Positions 10,876-23,637 of a stretch of 64,000 bases of DNA are shown in pieces; position 1 is the first letter of the stretch; each line of letters begins with the position of its first letter. Origin of the DNA: Rotaria socialis (taxonomy: Eukaryota > Rotifera > Eurotatoria > Philodinida > Philodinidae); the NCBI GenBank assembly GCA_905331475.1, contig CAJNYU010001005.1:214584-278583 (forward strand), in the 5' to 3' direction. The position numbers and the translations under genes are program-made. The notes beneath the pieces were generated by a model. That model saw nothing but the letters and a program-made list of their open reading frames with translations, searched no databases and was not told the DNA's origin.

Positions 10876-12791
10876 AAAAAAGCTTCCTTTTCATAATTCT
10901 CTTCCGTTTAAAATGTTGAACAATATATAATAAAGTAAAATAACAGTATAATAAGTCCTTATAATGGGAACTATATATTTTAAAAGATTTAGAAGCTATC
11001 TCTGTAGATAAACTCAAGTATATTGTATCGATTTGCTTTCATTTTCATGCGAAATAAAAGTCAAAGAATATTATTGTAATACAAAACCTAACGATGAAAG
11101 ACTTGATAATTAGAAAAATAACCCGATACTCATTTGTTTAAGTTCTATTCTCATTCTATTCTGTATTAGAATTACAATGGAGTCTCGTGTGTGTTCAAGT
11201 GCGAGTATATATTTCATTCTTTTTCGATCAATCAAATAGCAAATGAGATTATTTTTTCCCACTTTATTTCTGTTTTTAGTGTTCATTTCAAGGATAGAGC
11301 AAGTTTAGTACTATATAAATATAGTACTTCATTAGTAATCATGTCTCAATTCTTCTGCGAGTATATCTGTTTTTAGATCTTAAGAATGCTTGTATTTCAC
11401 CACGCATGATTACAAATAAAAGCTTATTAGACTATATTGAACCCAGTAAAACATAAATACTCATGATGGTAACGCCATCTTGACAAGTCTGAACGTTGTC
11501 AGATTTATTTTTTCTTGAAATAGAAACAAGAGAGAAAAAACCTTTGCCAGACAATTTAGAAAAGACAGTCCAGCATAATCAGATGATTCTCAACTAAACG
11601 ATAAATATAGCTAATGATGAAAATAATTGAGACTATTCAATTGAATTACTTTCCAAATCTTTTATTTCAATGATCGACTCCTTGAAAAATTTGAATGATC
11701 ATCCATGAATAGATGTTATTTCAAATGTGCTATTGTCAAATATCTTTCAAGCCAACTCAGTTAGTTTAAATGTAAGCGTTACTTTTGAAAATGTCGGCTA
11801 CTATGATTTAGTAGTAATGTGTCAAGAGGGCTCTAGCAAGAAAGCAAACGAGCGCCACGATTACCCGATTGCCTGTGAGAAACTGTCGTTCACATTAAAG
11901 TTGTCAAGAAAATATCGAGGTACTCGATCTACTACTAAATATTTCTCACAAGCAAAAGATAGTCAGAAAGCAGGTGCATTATTACTGCATCTTGCTCAAA
12001 TAATTGTATTCTGTTTTATTCGATTTAAAATGAAAATCATGTTAAATTGTGTAGAGATCGAAGCCGAGGACTGTCTCTCTCAATTAATGTAGCAAATAAG
12101 AAAGAAGTGGTTCATCAAAGATCTTATATCAATCATGCCTGGTACTGATATGTGAATTTATTTCTATGTCCATTTCTGGAATTTTAAGTAAACGGATGAT
12201 AAAGCCATATGTCCCAGAAAGACAATCTGCCTTGCATTAACAGGAGCGGCTACATCATGTTTCACATTTTAATTCTAGAGGAATATCAATAATAGGTTTA
12301 TTTCAATGCAATGATGTATATCATACATTGTGCAGAAAATTGTTGATAATCTCATGTCATTTACAGTGTTCCTCTTTGTAGTTTTAAGTCCATTTGAAAT
12401 ACTTTATACATATCCTGGTTGCTCATTGAATCACCCACCTACTTTTAATTCAATATTTTAATAGACCTTTGCTTCAGTCGAAACTTTGATTAGTCGATAG
12501 AATTGATCTGAATTGAATTGCTAGGGCATTTTCTATGCATTCATATATAATCAATGATAGTTTTGCATGTTCACTAAGTGAATATAAATTTTTTTTTGTA
12601 GATATCATACACTTGTATTACTATATTTTTTGTGTCATCCATCAAGTCACAAATCATCATGTGGCAAACGTTTTCTATATGCATCAGTCAAATCGATATG
12701 TTTTTATTGTATATCTTACTGAAGGCATGTGTGTGTTTCGAAGATGATTTTCTAGGCATTTTGTGTCATAGTTATTGTTTAGAGATTTTAC
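10876..12791. other. Intergenic, no supported gene
   Basis: AT-rich spacer downstream of the transporter. A 121-codon open frame at 11727-12092 has no recognisable domain, no signal peptide and no flanking splice pattern; I do not call it a gene. The right edge carries AGATTTTAC at 12783-12791, which is repeated at the far side of the next element. Confidence 0.5.
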
Positions 12792-13920
12792 GGGTGACTT
12801 ACGTTTTGTCTCACCTCTTCTGAACACCGGTAAATGTTACCGGATGTTCGGAAATGAATTTTATTCGTAAAAGTTTATGCCGGGAGTTCGTAAACATCTA
12901 TGTACCGAAGATCGTAATATGTTTACCGGATGTTCGGAATAGAGTATTTTTGCTATATTTAGTGTAACACCTGGAGATTGTAATAAACACCGTCGATAGT
13001 TTGAAAGGAAATTCTAAGGGTACTTAAACGTGGAGTCCGTAAAAGGATTTTTAAGGGTACTGTAATTGATATAAAGAACTTCTGCTCTTATAGACAATAA
13101 TAGGTTGCACTTTTGATTACATCCATGATTATATAAGTAGACGATTATTCTTTCTCTACATATACTCCTTGTACTATCGTTTCAGAAGTGGTTTCTAAGG
13201 GTATAAGTTGATTAAAAACCAGCAGTTGTCGAAAGCAACAACTGAGCAAGCTGTTCCTAAATCTTATTTACGTTCAACTCCAATATTGAACCATCTTAGA
13301 GTTAGACCCAGCGATCATACTACTGCTGCTTTGTCTTCATCTTGCACGTCATCATATCAATCCGATCTCATTGCTTCAACATCGAAAAATAGCCAGGCTC
13401 AGAAAACGTGTACACTCATCGAAGAATAAATAGAAGGATGATGTACATTAACATTGGAGTCATGAATATATATTTATTTATTTTCTTTCAATAAAGCTGG
13501 CATCTTGTAACAGAAAGTACTGAAGGAATAAGGAGAACAGTAACTAATACTAGACTTATTATAGTAAACAGAAGTGCAATCGTAGTTGCTTGAATCCGCC
13601 GAAACGTTGACTATACGTGATTTTAGGTTGCGACTATAGCGTATCACTTCATATTTTCTCACAGGGAAACAAAACCTGAACATACTTGCGAAAATCGTGT
13701 CGTCTTCTTTTTAATTACGGTTTTCATGTGTTTGTCATTACGAACATCCGGACATTTTGATTACGATCTCCAGTCAAATTTTGATGTTCGTAAAAAGAAA
13801 AATTTACATGGAGTTCGGAATCAATTCTGAACACCATGTCTTTTTTTCATGTCACGAGATCATAAACAAATTATTTTACCGGAGTTCGTAAAAAAGAGAT
13901 GAGACGAACTGGCATTTTCC
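12792..13920. mobile_element. Mutator-like non-autonomous element, ~1.13 kb
   Basis: The ends are imperfect inverted repeats: left GTTTTGTCTCACCTCTTCTG followed by AACACCGGTAAA, right (reverse complement) GTTCGTCTCATCTCTTTTTT then ACGAACTCCGGTAAA. The element is flanked by a perfect 9-bp direct repeat AGATTTTAC (12783-12791 and 13921-13929), the size range of Mutator-like target duplications. Both subterminal zones carry many copies of a motif close to CCGGAGTTCGTAA (near 12838, 12880, 12910, 12932, and near 13740, 13790, 13810, 13880). The core holds two short open frames (13208-13429 plus strand and 13474-13683 minus strand) without recognised similarity and no transposase. Confidence 0.6.
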
Positions 13921-15458
13921 AGATTTTACTTTGTGAACTATAATTTAGTAGTCGCTTCTCATTACTGTCATCTAGCAGCTCTTTCATTATATCTTGGTTT
14001 GCTCTGTGGACTAGTTTCTGGAGAAATATCATTGCTTTTATTGATTCAAATTAGCCAACATGTAATCTACTGAAAGGAAAGTTTAGATGTAATCAATTAT
14101 TTATATAAATGAGATTGTTTTTGGTACTATCACTTCTAACAAGTTGATGATTATGAGTGCATTTAAAATTGTTGAACCGTATGTCGATTTTCAAATGCTT
14201 GACATGATCGAACTTGTAATATCGATTAACATGAAGATTTACGTATAAATTATCTTTTTAAGGCCATCTTAAGGATATGCCTTTTGTAGTAATTAATATG
14301 ATCCTATCTGGTTTATGCATGTTCGATAATCTTCTAATGTTTCATCATAGTCAGCACGTCTTTGACTTTTTTGTGCGAAATTGAAAAATAAATTCGGTCT
14401 TAATTAAACCAGAATGGAAATAAATATTCTTTAAATCTAGGGTAATAAGATCCAAAGAGATTTTGCCGATTAAAATAGGATGAATCTTGATCAGATAAAG
14501 TCGAGGCAGTCTCATCTTTGCACAACAATCGACTTCTCCCTGGTTTGTTCAGATGGATGAAATTATATTTAGCTAAACGATTGGCAAATTTCTTGTAGAA
14601 CATATTTATTTATACGACTTTAAACAAATATTGAATTTAAAGATACATATCATTGTTTTGATAACGTGTTCAGTAAACGTTTTTTCTTGATATTAGCTAT
14701 TTTGAACAACATCGGCAATGTCAAACTTTATACGCCAAAGTCATTATGTCACGTTTCAATTCGTTCAGTCTCTTGAAACTCAATAACTGCCTAGTCATGC
14801 ATATCTTGCTACTATTTGTTTGTTTCATTTTTTTTCCTGTAATGTAATCAGTGTGTCCTTCAAATTTCATTTTTTTTGTAATAATTATGGATCTAAAAAT
14901 AATATTATTTCAGCAACGTTTCAACGATGCAAATTTCAGTACCAACTGTACACGCTGGTTTGAAGTTGTTCATCGTGATTTGGTAATTTGTCATCATTTT
15001 TGTAAATGTTTGCTAGTTTTATTTTGCAATTCATCACACTGATTTATCGAGAAGATTCGTATGTCACAATAGAAATTTTCAGGAGAATTATTTAGGTGAA
15101 TGGAAAGCAAACGATTTCAAATACTGAACAACCGCTTCAGAGTAGCGACTTTGGACGTTTTCATAGCCAGTAGTTTTTTATTTTGAACCACAGAAGCAGT
15201 TTCTCTGACATTTCAACAATATTACTGCGTATCTATTGGTAGACAAAATTCAAGAAAACATGAATGATGAAAATTAATATTTAGAGTGGCTGAGTCATGC
15301 AGAAATCAAAGCATCTAGTCAGGCAATACCATCATTTTATTATACGAGCAGAAATTCAGTTTATCTCGGTCATGATGTCGAAAGAAAAACATGATGCAAA
15401 TACATGCATTCTTTTATTCTGTTATACGAACACTCAAAATTATTTAAACATTCATTTT
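13921..15458. other. Intergenic, no gene recognised
   Basis: Non-coding AT-rich spacer between the Mutator-like element and the 3' end of the minus-strand peptide gene. Only short chance open frames are present. Confidence 0.45.
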
Positions 15459-15839
15459 TCAACCGTACAGTGGTACTCGGCGTTTTCCAGGTATCCACCG
15501 CCGACCAAATAATGGCACGCCATTTCGTCGTTTGTAGAGGGTAACTATTTTACCGATGTGGTGGCTATTGTCTGATTCATCATCTGTAAAATTGATTTCA
15601 TCAGTTTTTGCTGGTGCTACTAGTACAAATGACTGATCCGTTAATGGGATTTGGTGATGTCGTGGAGGATTAATTTGAAGAGTTTCATTGCTCATACGTT
15701 CAGCATATGTGATAAACGATTGCACATGTGTTGCTTGCTATGATTAAAATATAAACAATCAATTAAATATAGGTTTTTTTACTGTTACCTGTAAAGCCAG
15801 AGTCAAGAGAAACAGTACTAAAGCATGATGCATGTCCAT
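15459..15839 (-). CDS. Candidate neuropeptide precursor (amidated peptides)
   Basis: Two exons (15839-15789 and 15737-15459) join in phase 0 to 109 residues. It begins with a typical signal peptide, MDMHHALVLFLLTLALQ, and the mature part has no cysteine. The last 30 residues read IVTLYKRR, NGVPLFG, RR, WIPG, KRR, VPLYG and then stop. Each short segment ends in Gly immediately before a dibasic site or the stop codon. Under the standard rules for neuropeptide maturation (cleavage at KR/RR, removal of the basic residues, Gly used for amidation) it would yield NGVPLF-amide, WIP-amide and VPLY-amide. Upstream residues (IPLTDQSFVLVAPAK and an acidic DDESDNSHH stretch) would be spacer. I recognise no named family. 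Signal peptide, processing sites and amidation glycines are seen; the secreted-peptide function is inference. Confidence 0.68.
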
Positions 15840-18800
15840 TTTCAAAGTAATTTTAATCTGAAATAAAACGAAAAACGAAACTTAACTAGAGATTGTTTTA
15901 TGATACACGTATTTCTAGTTCTACGAGTACAGCTAGTAGAAAAAAGTGAATGCGACGTGCTTTAAGTCGTGGAACACCTACTTACTATTAAGCAAAGAAA
16001 AGAAGAACTTGAGACAAATTATTTATTAAGTTAAAATAAGCAGATGAATGTCTCTTTTTGTTTGAGATCGCTTGTCATTTTATTCGTACATTAGGAAAAC
16101 AACGATGAGCAGAAATTGAAGCGTACAAAATTAATAGGAAAATATACATTGCGTATAACTGAATAAAACGTTAATATTAATCTTTAACAAGATAGACAAA
16201 ACAGAAGTCAACTTGATATTATCAATTGTTGATCTCTTGGGAGCTAAGCTATAATTAAAATGAACTCATCGTTGCAGGGGATCACGCCTTTTGCGAACCA
16301 AAAAGCAGATAGTCTACCACCAATTTAGAATAATAATAACAAAAACTAATGCATTGTCTGTTCAAAGAATTGATGTTGCATTATGATAAGATCAATTCAG
16401 TCTGATGAATGCTAAATTACCGAGTAAAAATGACTAATATTTTAAATGCAAAACAATAGTGGCAAATAAGTGAAATATCAAATAGCGAATATCAGATTTA
16501 GGAATATTTCTCTAGATACTTGTTAAGGTTGATCTAGTATTCAAACTATCAAATGTGAATTTGACTCTAAGGATAACTTTAGACGTTTCTCATTCAAGCA
16601 TTAAAATCTAAAACTTATCTCAACAGCAAGAAAATAATGGATAAAAAAAGTTCGATCTGATTTTTTTTACTAGATACGAACCTTTCTTCATTCTCATCAT
16701 ATTTACTATCGAAATATTTACTGTTGTTCTTATTTCTTTTATAGAACTTGTTTTTTTAGTATTCATTTGACATATAACTTGATGTTTTTATATCTGAAAG
16801 TGGCGGCGCTCGAAACGCGCATATTTTGCCACAATAATTAGATGCTGGTGTTAATCAACATTATCAAAATTATGAACCCATCAAAAACTTTCGAGATTTG
16901 CTTTTCACGTATCATACAAAAGTTTTAGCTAATCTAGGTAGTTTAGCATTTTAGTGCAAAATTATTCATTATTTTAATTCCTTTAAAATGTATTGTTTGA
17001 AAGCAATGTGAAATTACAGTCGACAATACCTTAAATTTTTTCTTAGTGTTTTATTTTTTTATTTGTTGATTGAACAGATGTTTTTCTTGATAGAAGATTT
17101 GTTGGTTAACTCGATAAAAGATGAAACTAGGGTTCGCAGGCTTCTGTCTGACCATAGTTGTGATTGATTCTTATTCACAATGTCAAAAGTTCTCTTTAAT
17201 AAAACTTGAATAGAACATATCGTTGCTAACTATTTATATAGAGCGATTTCATCGATACTCTGCACAGTTATTTTATATGAAAGAAGAACAAAACCTTTTA
17301 TTCATGTGAAATAAAAATGTCTGACTAGGGAAGATCCCTAAAGGCGAAACGCTGACCTACTTCGCATTTTCTTCACGAGTAGGACTCCATGAAATTGTAA
17401 GAAGTATAGAAGGATTATTGGCAAATGCTTTCTTTTCTGAACTATTGTTGTTCTACAGAACGTTTCTTTTTATTTCTGGCCAGCTTGCATGAATAATTCG
17501 AACTGAAAAACTTCGACCTTAAACTTTGCCTATTGATGTATTTCATGATCAATAAAATGTTCTACAAAGTTCAAAAGAACATCGCTACTATCGACTATAA
17601 TCAATGTTCTGAATATTCTTTGTGAGCGTATACACAATTTATTTGTAGCGGACTTACGTGTCGTTGATCGTTTGAGGGTGCAAGAATATCGATAAAAGTA
17701 GCATAAATCTCTTAAACTATATGAAAACATGGTGGCTTACTCGTACCTTTACGTACATTTTTTGCCAAAGTGGCCATGTTGACAACTCTTTTAACCCTCA
17801 AAAGAATGAGCACTGCTCATTTTTAGCTGAAAATTTAGTTTACCAATCGCTTATTGATGAATACTCTTAGTCCTTGGAAAAATTTTAATGAATTTTGTTC
17901 TGACAATGCATTGCCTATCACAGTAACTAGTGTCATTTGTTCATTTCTTTTCATCCAAACAATCAACGGCAAGTAAATCGTGTAAGCCACTAAATATATA
18001 GCGTTCTTATTATGAAAGTGAGCATAACATTGAAAAATAGCTTTGTTGTGTTAAAGAAGTACTAGAAAATAGTGAGTAATATTCATTGGTTTACCTTCAA
18101 AGTGTTTTGGCGATCTGATAAAAGCTAAACCAAATTATGAATAATTTCTGTTCTCTATTGTAACATTAAGTCTGCTATTATATAGTGAAAGAGAGATACG
18201 CGATCTTCATTCTCTTATTCAGCGATCGGTCTATTCCTTGTCGCTCTTCAGCGTAGAACAACTATGTTTTCTCTCATTGCAAAACTCTAGATTATTACTC
18301 TCTGAGCTCGTTATTTCTTTCTACGACAATCTTTGTTTTTACACGTAGTTCTAGTTTTGATAATATTACATGACATAAAACAATAATGGCAATAGTTCTA
18401 TGCTGCAACATGGAAAATAGAAAATTAATTAAACTAGTTGGATATACTTCTTGTGTTTTCTTGCGTTGAAACCTTACACAAATATATTTTTATGCATCCA
18501 TATGAATTTATCTGTTATTTGTTTTTATCGTATCTATTTCAGTATATTGCGTTATCATGGTATCATGCCGACGGGAAAAAAAGAACAATCTACATTTTGA
18601 TGTGGTGCGTCTTGCTATACTATATGAAAGGAAAAATTAATAAATACACTAGGTGACTACTTGTAGTATTTCGAAGGATTATTGAGCAATATTGGATACT
18701 ATAAATTGAAAGTATTTCACGTACGGGCAACCATAAACTATTAAAATGCGAATTCAAATGTTCCAGGTACATTAAATGAATTCTGATGATGGTGTCTTCA

Positions 18801-19634
18801 GAAAATAGTTTCTATTTCAATAGAAAAAACGATTTAGAACTAGTTCATGGTAATTTCGATAATACATGACATGCTACTAAATTATTAGTATATAATGCGT
18901 TACAAATATTTTTTAATTTTGAATTGTTTTCCAATTAATTATCTTTCCTGATAGGTTTCTAGTAAGAAATCTCGCGTGACATGTCGGCACTATTTTTATT
19001 TGCTTCATAAATATAAAGCTTTCTGTTCTGTGACGTCAATGTTTTCAATTTTAGTTTTAATCACTATATATTCATGAAATAATCATTGTTAAACTTGACC
19101 AAACAGCCATTTACGAGAGTTTCAGATTAATTAATGGGAGAAATCTTTTGCCGAAAGTCTTTTTCTTAAAAAAAGAAGTAGAAGAATTTTTTTCTTTTAG
19201 TAATATATTTATTTCTGATCGATTGGCTTTCATTGCTGAAAACGATTTAATCGCCTTCGAATCTTTTGATGAGACAAGCATTTATTTTTATCTTTCGTGA
19301 CAGAATATTGAACATGAACTACAAATCTGACTTTCAGAAAAAGATATTAATCTGCCTTATGTTCCAATTGATCCGATTATTTTCTCTAATTCAAAAACTT
19401 AATCAACAATAGATGGCACTGATTGAATGACATATTTTAACAATATACAGTAGTAAAAATCTATTATTTCAGTTCTTTCCTACTATACGGATGTCTGATT
19501 TCGTAAGTAGTAGCAGTAAGAACTTTCTAAAAACAACACAATCTGTAATAACCAAAAAAAAGACTTTCAAAACAATTCAATTCACTGAGCATTTTCATCT
19601 TAGAATATCATGCTATAGTATCGTTGCCATTCGT
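15840..19634. other. Long intergenic region, no gene recognised
   Basis: About 3.8 kb of AT-rich DNA with many in-frame stops in all frames. The promoter of the peptide gene should lie next to 15840. A small structured spot at 17320-17360 (TAGGGA-AGA-TCCCTA hairpin followed by GGCGAAACGC) is visible but unassigned. No RNA gene or splice-linked coding exons found. Confidence 0.45.
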
Positions 19635-20089
19635 ACATATGTCGTAGACCAATCTCGGATTCAGGCCATTCTAAGATCCGAGTTCGGACTAGTCTAATCT
19701 TGGATTGATGCAATCCTATTCATTAATATATCAATAACTTTTTAGATAAATTTCGGATTTGAGTCATTTTTTGAAATCATGTTTATACGATGCCAATTTG
19801 CTTTGTACAATAGATTTTGGAAAGATTCAAGTAAAATATTAGGAGTTATGAATAGATTTCTCTAGGAGAACAAGTTTTATGAAAAATTGCTAATAAGCTT
19901 CCGAGTCTAATGTTAGTTTCTCCGTGAATGCTTGTAATACTTAAAACGACGCTATCTGAACATGATTTAAAAAAATGACTCGAATCCAAAGTTTATCTAA
20001 AAAGTTATTGATATATTAATGAATAGGATTGCATCAATCCAAGATTGGACTAGTCCAAACTCGGACCTTAGAATGGCCTACGACATATA
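19635..20089. mobile_element. MITE with ~130-150 bp inverted arms
   Basis: The left arm (about 19635-19789) and right arm (about 19960-20089) are inverted copies: both carry ACTAGTC(T/C)AATCTTGGATTG, then GATGCAATCCTATTCATTAA, then TATATCAATAACTTTTTAGA. The left arm has about 16 extra bases near 19648-19663. The internal 170 bp has no coding capacity. Outer tips read ACATATGTCGTA on both sides. Confidence 0.75.
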
Positions 20090-21398
20090 TACTCATTTTT
20101 TTATGGATTATTTATTTAAAGTGCATTGATTCAGAAGTTGCGATCATTAATCAAAGAATTTTTGAAAAACTGCATGCAAAAAACGATAATATTTTGAAAT
20201 TTGAAGTCTATCAATTGACGCACCTTATTCTTAATGGTCATGCTAAAATTTTCATTGCAATACAATAATACCGACTGGTATGAATTTAATTGCTAAATCA
20301 TTTTTGTTTATTTTTTCAGTAAAATACTACAATTACAAGTGAGATAAGCTATTATTGTCTTCAATTGTTCTATTTCTATGACGATAATTCCATTGATTTT
20401 CTTGTATTACTGCCTGTTCAGTTTCTTTAGCAGTTTTGAACCCTATTTCATTCCATTGCGCGACACGATGGATAAGGAGTGCTGAAGTATATGGGTCAAA
20501 ATCTGCGTCCATCCGATAGCCCTCTCCCTCCAGATCGTGACAGACGTATTAATGAGATAAATAATTGATTAGGTTATGACCATGTAATGAATATTGAATT
20601 GATTTACAAATGACTTATTAATCAATTAAGTCATCGCTATCTAATTTATAAACTGTCTGTCATACAGTCTCTAGAAAGCAGTTTCACATGCCAATCCTGT
20701 TGCGATTGCATGAAAAATGTTGCACTCTTTTGTTGTTCTTATTATTGTCAGTTACCTTTGTATCTATCTCATCATCTGAAATGCGAGATGGCACATCAGC
20801 AACTTTCAATGCCTCAGTCATTTCGAAACCAAATGATTAATATTAATTTTAGTCAATGGAAAATTCAACTTATTTTATTCAAAAGAAGCCAAGCATTTAT
20901 ACAGAAATAGGACCAAGAGAGAACAAGGTACGAAGTCTAAAATAATAACTGTAGAATATCGAATAATTCTATTAAAACATAAAAAGGAAGTCTAGAAACG
21001 ATGGAATAAAGGTACATTATGTAGCACAACCGTTTTTTATAATTATTATTTACTTCCCATTTATCTTTCACTTTGTAGAATTTTTCATCGAAGAACAACC
21101 CAAGAATACTGACATAAATGTATTCACTTAATGAGCAAACCTAATAGATACTGACATATCAACTTTGCCTTGTTGATAATTCACATATAATACCGAGCAT
21201 TTGGTTTATATCCATCTCGGTTCGATAGGCTCTTATACTCTTGATGAAATTGTCGTTAATTTGATCAACATCAGGCATTTTTGTACAAAAAATAAGACTC
21301 ACTTTTTTTTATACAGGGAGCCATTCCATCCCAAATGAAAGAAATTTAAACAGTTGTTATTGTGAAATACAATCTTCTGTTTTTGCTCTGTTCTATAA
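20090..21398. other. Intergenic, no gene recognised
   Basis: Non-coding spacer ahead of the next plus-strand gene. A GC-richer patch at about 20455-20550 (GCGCGACACGATGGATAAGG ... CTCCCTCCAGATCGTGACAG) stands out from the AT-rich background and may be a transposon relic, but there is no second copy in this window. Confidence 0.4.
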
Positions 21399-22705
21399 AT
21401 GCGCAATAACAATAATAAAGAATTGCGTTGTTTGATAGTTTATGTGATGACAAAGAAAAATTCTGCAATCTTAATGGACGATTTAAACGAATACAGCCAA
21501 GAAGCTCAAGAAGACATAACGCCTCTAATAACATTTAATTCTCGACGGGAGACTCGGCAATTACGTTTTTCAGACGAAACTCAACAAGAACAAGAGAAAT
21601 CCCCATCATCTCTTGAAACTCCTTCACGAGCTACTCGTTTTCTATCAATTTATGATGCGGCTATTCAATTTCCAACTATAAATCTTCGTAAATTACGAAA
21701 ATTACATAGTCAGGCGAAAGCTGAAGACAATATATCAATCACAGAAGAAATAACTGATGAACTACTTGATACAATACCATTCAAGTATGATCCATATTGA
21801 ATCGAGACCAAAACAAAAGTTACCATTTCCTTGTAAAATTAGAATTGAAATAATTCCTGAACGACAAGATGACTTCACTGACGATAAAAATCAATTGGGA
21901 AAGAAACGAGAACGACACAATAGAGAAACTATGGACGCGTCAAAAGTCATACCTAACGGTCTGACTGATGAACGTCGTTTAGAAATTATTGAAGAAATTC
22001 TGAAAGATTTAAGTCAAAAAGATACATTCGATGAAATTCGTCGAGCGCATGCCGTTCCATTTGAATTGCCAAAGTAAGTGAGTTTCATTGACTTAAAATT
22101 CTTTGTTTTCTTCTTTTTGTGTAACTTACCCAAAAAAAGAATAAGTACACTCTAGATTCGATCAGTGTGTCTGGCCGTTAACACGATAACCGTCGAAAGC
22201 CTCATCCAATTGTCATGAAATTTTGTACACATAATGATCTCATTAATATCTCAGTCGCGTTCGAAGATGAGAAGGATCCATCAAGAAATGGCTGAGTTAT
22301 CGAAAAAAATTGTCAGTCTTGACCAGGCCATCCCTGAGGGGGGGGGTACAGGGATTTTTTCAAAAAAAAATGTTTTTCTTAGAATTATTCACAACATACA
22401 TAAATCGACTCAGTTTTTTCAGTACACATAACAATCGGATGCGAATCCGATGTTTCCTCATGTTTTTATTTTACAGAAATAATCAAATACAAAGAAACGT
22501 AGCTGAAACTATCCGAGATTTAACTGGAAGTGATATAGTCATGCTTAATGATCATATTTATATGAACAAGTTGCGTAGATTTATTCAAGAAAAATATGAA
22601 GTATTATATTCATAATTCTCTAATTGTGTAAATAAATTATTGTTTATTTAGAAAGAACTGGAAAAAAACTATAAACGACTTGAATTACAAGAAAAACGTC
22701 GATAA
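21399..22705 (+). CDS. Unrecognised charged/coiled protein with frameshift
   Basis: Three exons are visible: about 21399-22073, 22477-22600 and 22652-22705. The start is uncertain; ATGs in frame lie at 21399, 21447 and 21474, the last opening MDDLNEYSQEAQEDITPL. The protein is rich in Glu, Lys, Arg and Ile, with ETRQLRFSDETQQEQEK, later PKQKLPFPCKIRIEIIPERQ, a LTDERRLEIIEEILKDLSQK helix, and a C-terminal helix KELEKNYKRLELQEKRR. The reading frame breaks at about 21797: the first part reads ...IPFKYDPY then stop, and the rest continues in another frame (ESRPKQKLP...). A one-base difference or an unrecognised very short intron would explain it. The 403-bp first intron contains a dispersed repeat. 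I recognise no family; a cytoskeletal or ciliary coiled protein is only a guess. Confidence 0.5.
22119..22430 (+). mobile_element. Dispersed repeat family A, copy 1 (in intron)
   Basis: About 310 bp inside the intron of the preceding gene. It shares long near-identical blocks with the reverse complement of 46965-47288, for example CCTCATCCAATTGTCATGAA, ATTTTGTACACATAATGATC and AAGATGAGAAGGATCC. It contains a run of nine to ten G near 22338. No coding capacity. Confidence 0.8.
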
Positions 22706-23637
22706 TGATTGGAAAACGTTCTCAATTTAAATTAAAAAGATAAATCGACTGCTCATAGTAACACTTAGTTTTTACTTCCTATTTGGTATGAGGATATGAA
22801 TATTTATCTGGAAATCGCTATAAATGATTCTTGCGTTATTCATTCAACTGTAGAATTTTAACCTCGAGTAAAAATATTCTATAAAAATGCATGTACTCCA
22901 AATATAAATTAATGTTTTTTTTTCTTTTCTTCTCACTGAATATTCACTACGAACACGTTTACATGATAGATATGATAGATATATATAATTATATTCTATT
23001 TCTTGAGAAAAACAATTTATTACTGAGTCGTCTTATGGTAATATATCATCAATGGTCAATTGTAAGAGACTATGAAGTCGAAGAATAGCAGAAGATAAAA
23101 AACGAAAGATAAATTACAAGACAATAAAACAATCTGACTTATATGAATACGTTGGTTGACACAGATAAGGTTAGATAATGCAGCAGTCTTTTTTCTGTCA
23201 TCAATCAAATATTTATCTGATCCAAAATTTTCTAATCTGTCGATCTACAATATAAAGTTATTTTCTTAAGGATATAAAAAAATAGCTCGATGAAAATTCT
23301 ATTTTATAATCATGAATCATTATTTGCTGAGATAGACATTGAAATGTAATATTTTTCGTCCTTTTCCTGTGTTGATTTATTTATGATTATTAAAGAAAAA
23401 ACTAAATTCAATATTAGATAATATGCGGAATTCAAGGTATTTAACGTATTTTTTTGTTGATGTCAACATATGATTATGGATATATACGAAGAATATCTTC
23501 ATCATGTTTCAAGGTAGCAATACGACAATGAAATTAGATCTCTATGTCTGATTGATTTGCGTAGGAAAATGAAGCAGTATAAAATCTTATTTTTTTCTTA
23601 AAATCAAAACATTTCTTGTAAGTAAAAACAAAACAAA
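22706..23637. other. Intergenic, no gene recognised
   Basis: AT-rich spacer of 0.9 kb between two plus-strand genes; the promoter of the EGF/chitin-binding gene is expected at its right end. Nothing else supported. Confidence 0.45.

Noticed and set aside
11727-12092. 121-codon plus-strand open frame
   Set aside because: No domain, signal peptide, splice partners or codon pattern that supports coding; no neighbouring exons.
13208-13429. 73-codon open frame within the Mutator-like element
   Set aside because: No transposase motif or known family; too short to call on its own.
17320-17360. Hammerhead-ribozyme-like motif (CTGACTA, short hairpin, GCGAAAC)
   Set aside because: The conserved CUGANGA core is CUGACUA, so the catalytic G8 position is wrong, and the closing stem does not form convincingly.
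22338-22348. G-run as a G-quadruplex
   Set aside because: A single run of G is not four separated G-tracts; more likely a slippage-prone homopolymer in a repeat.
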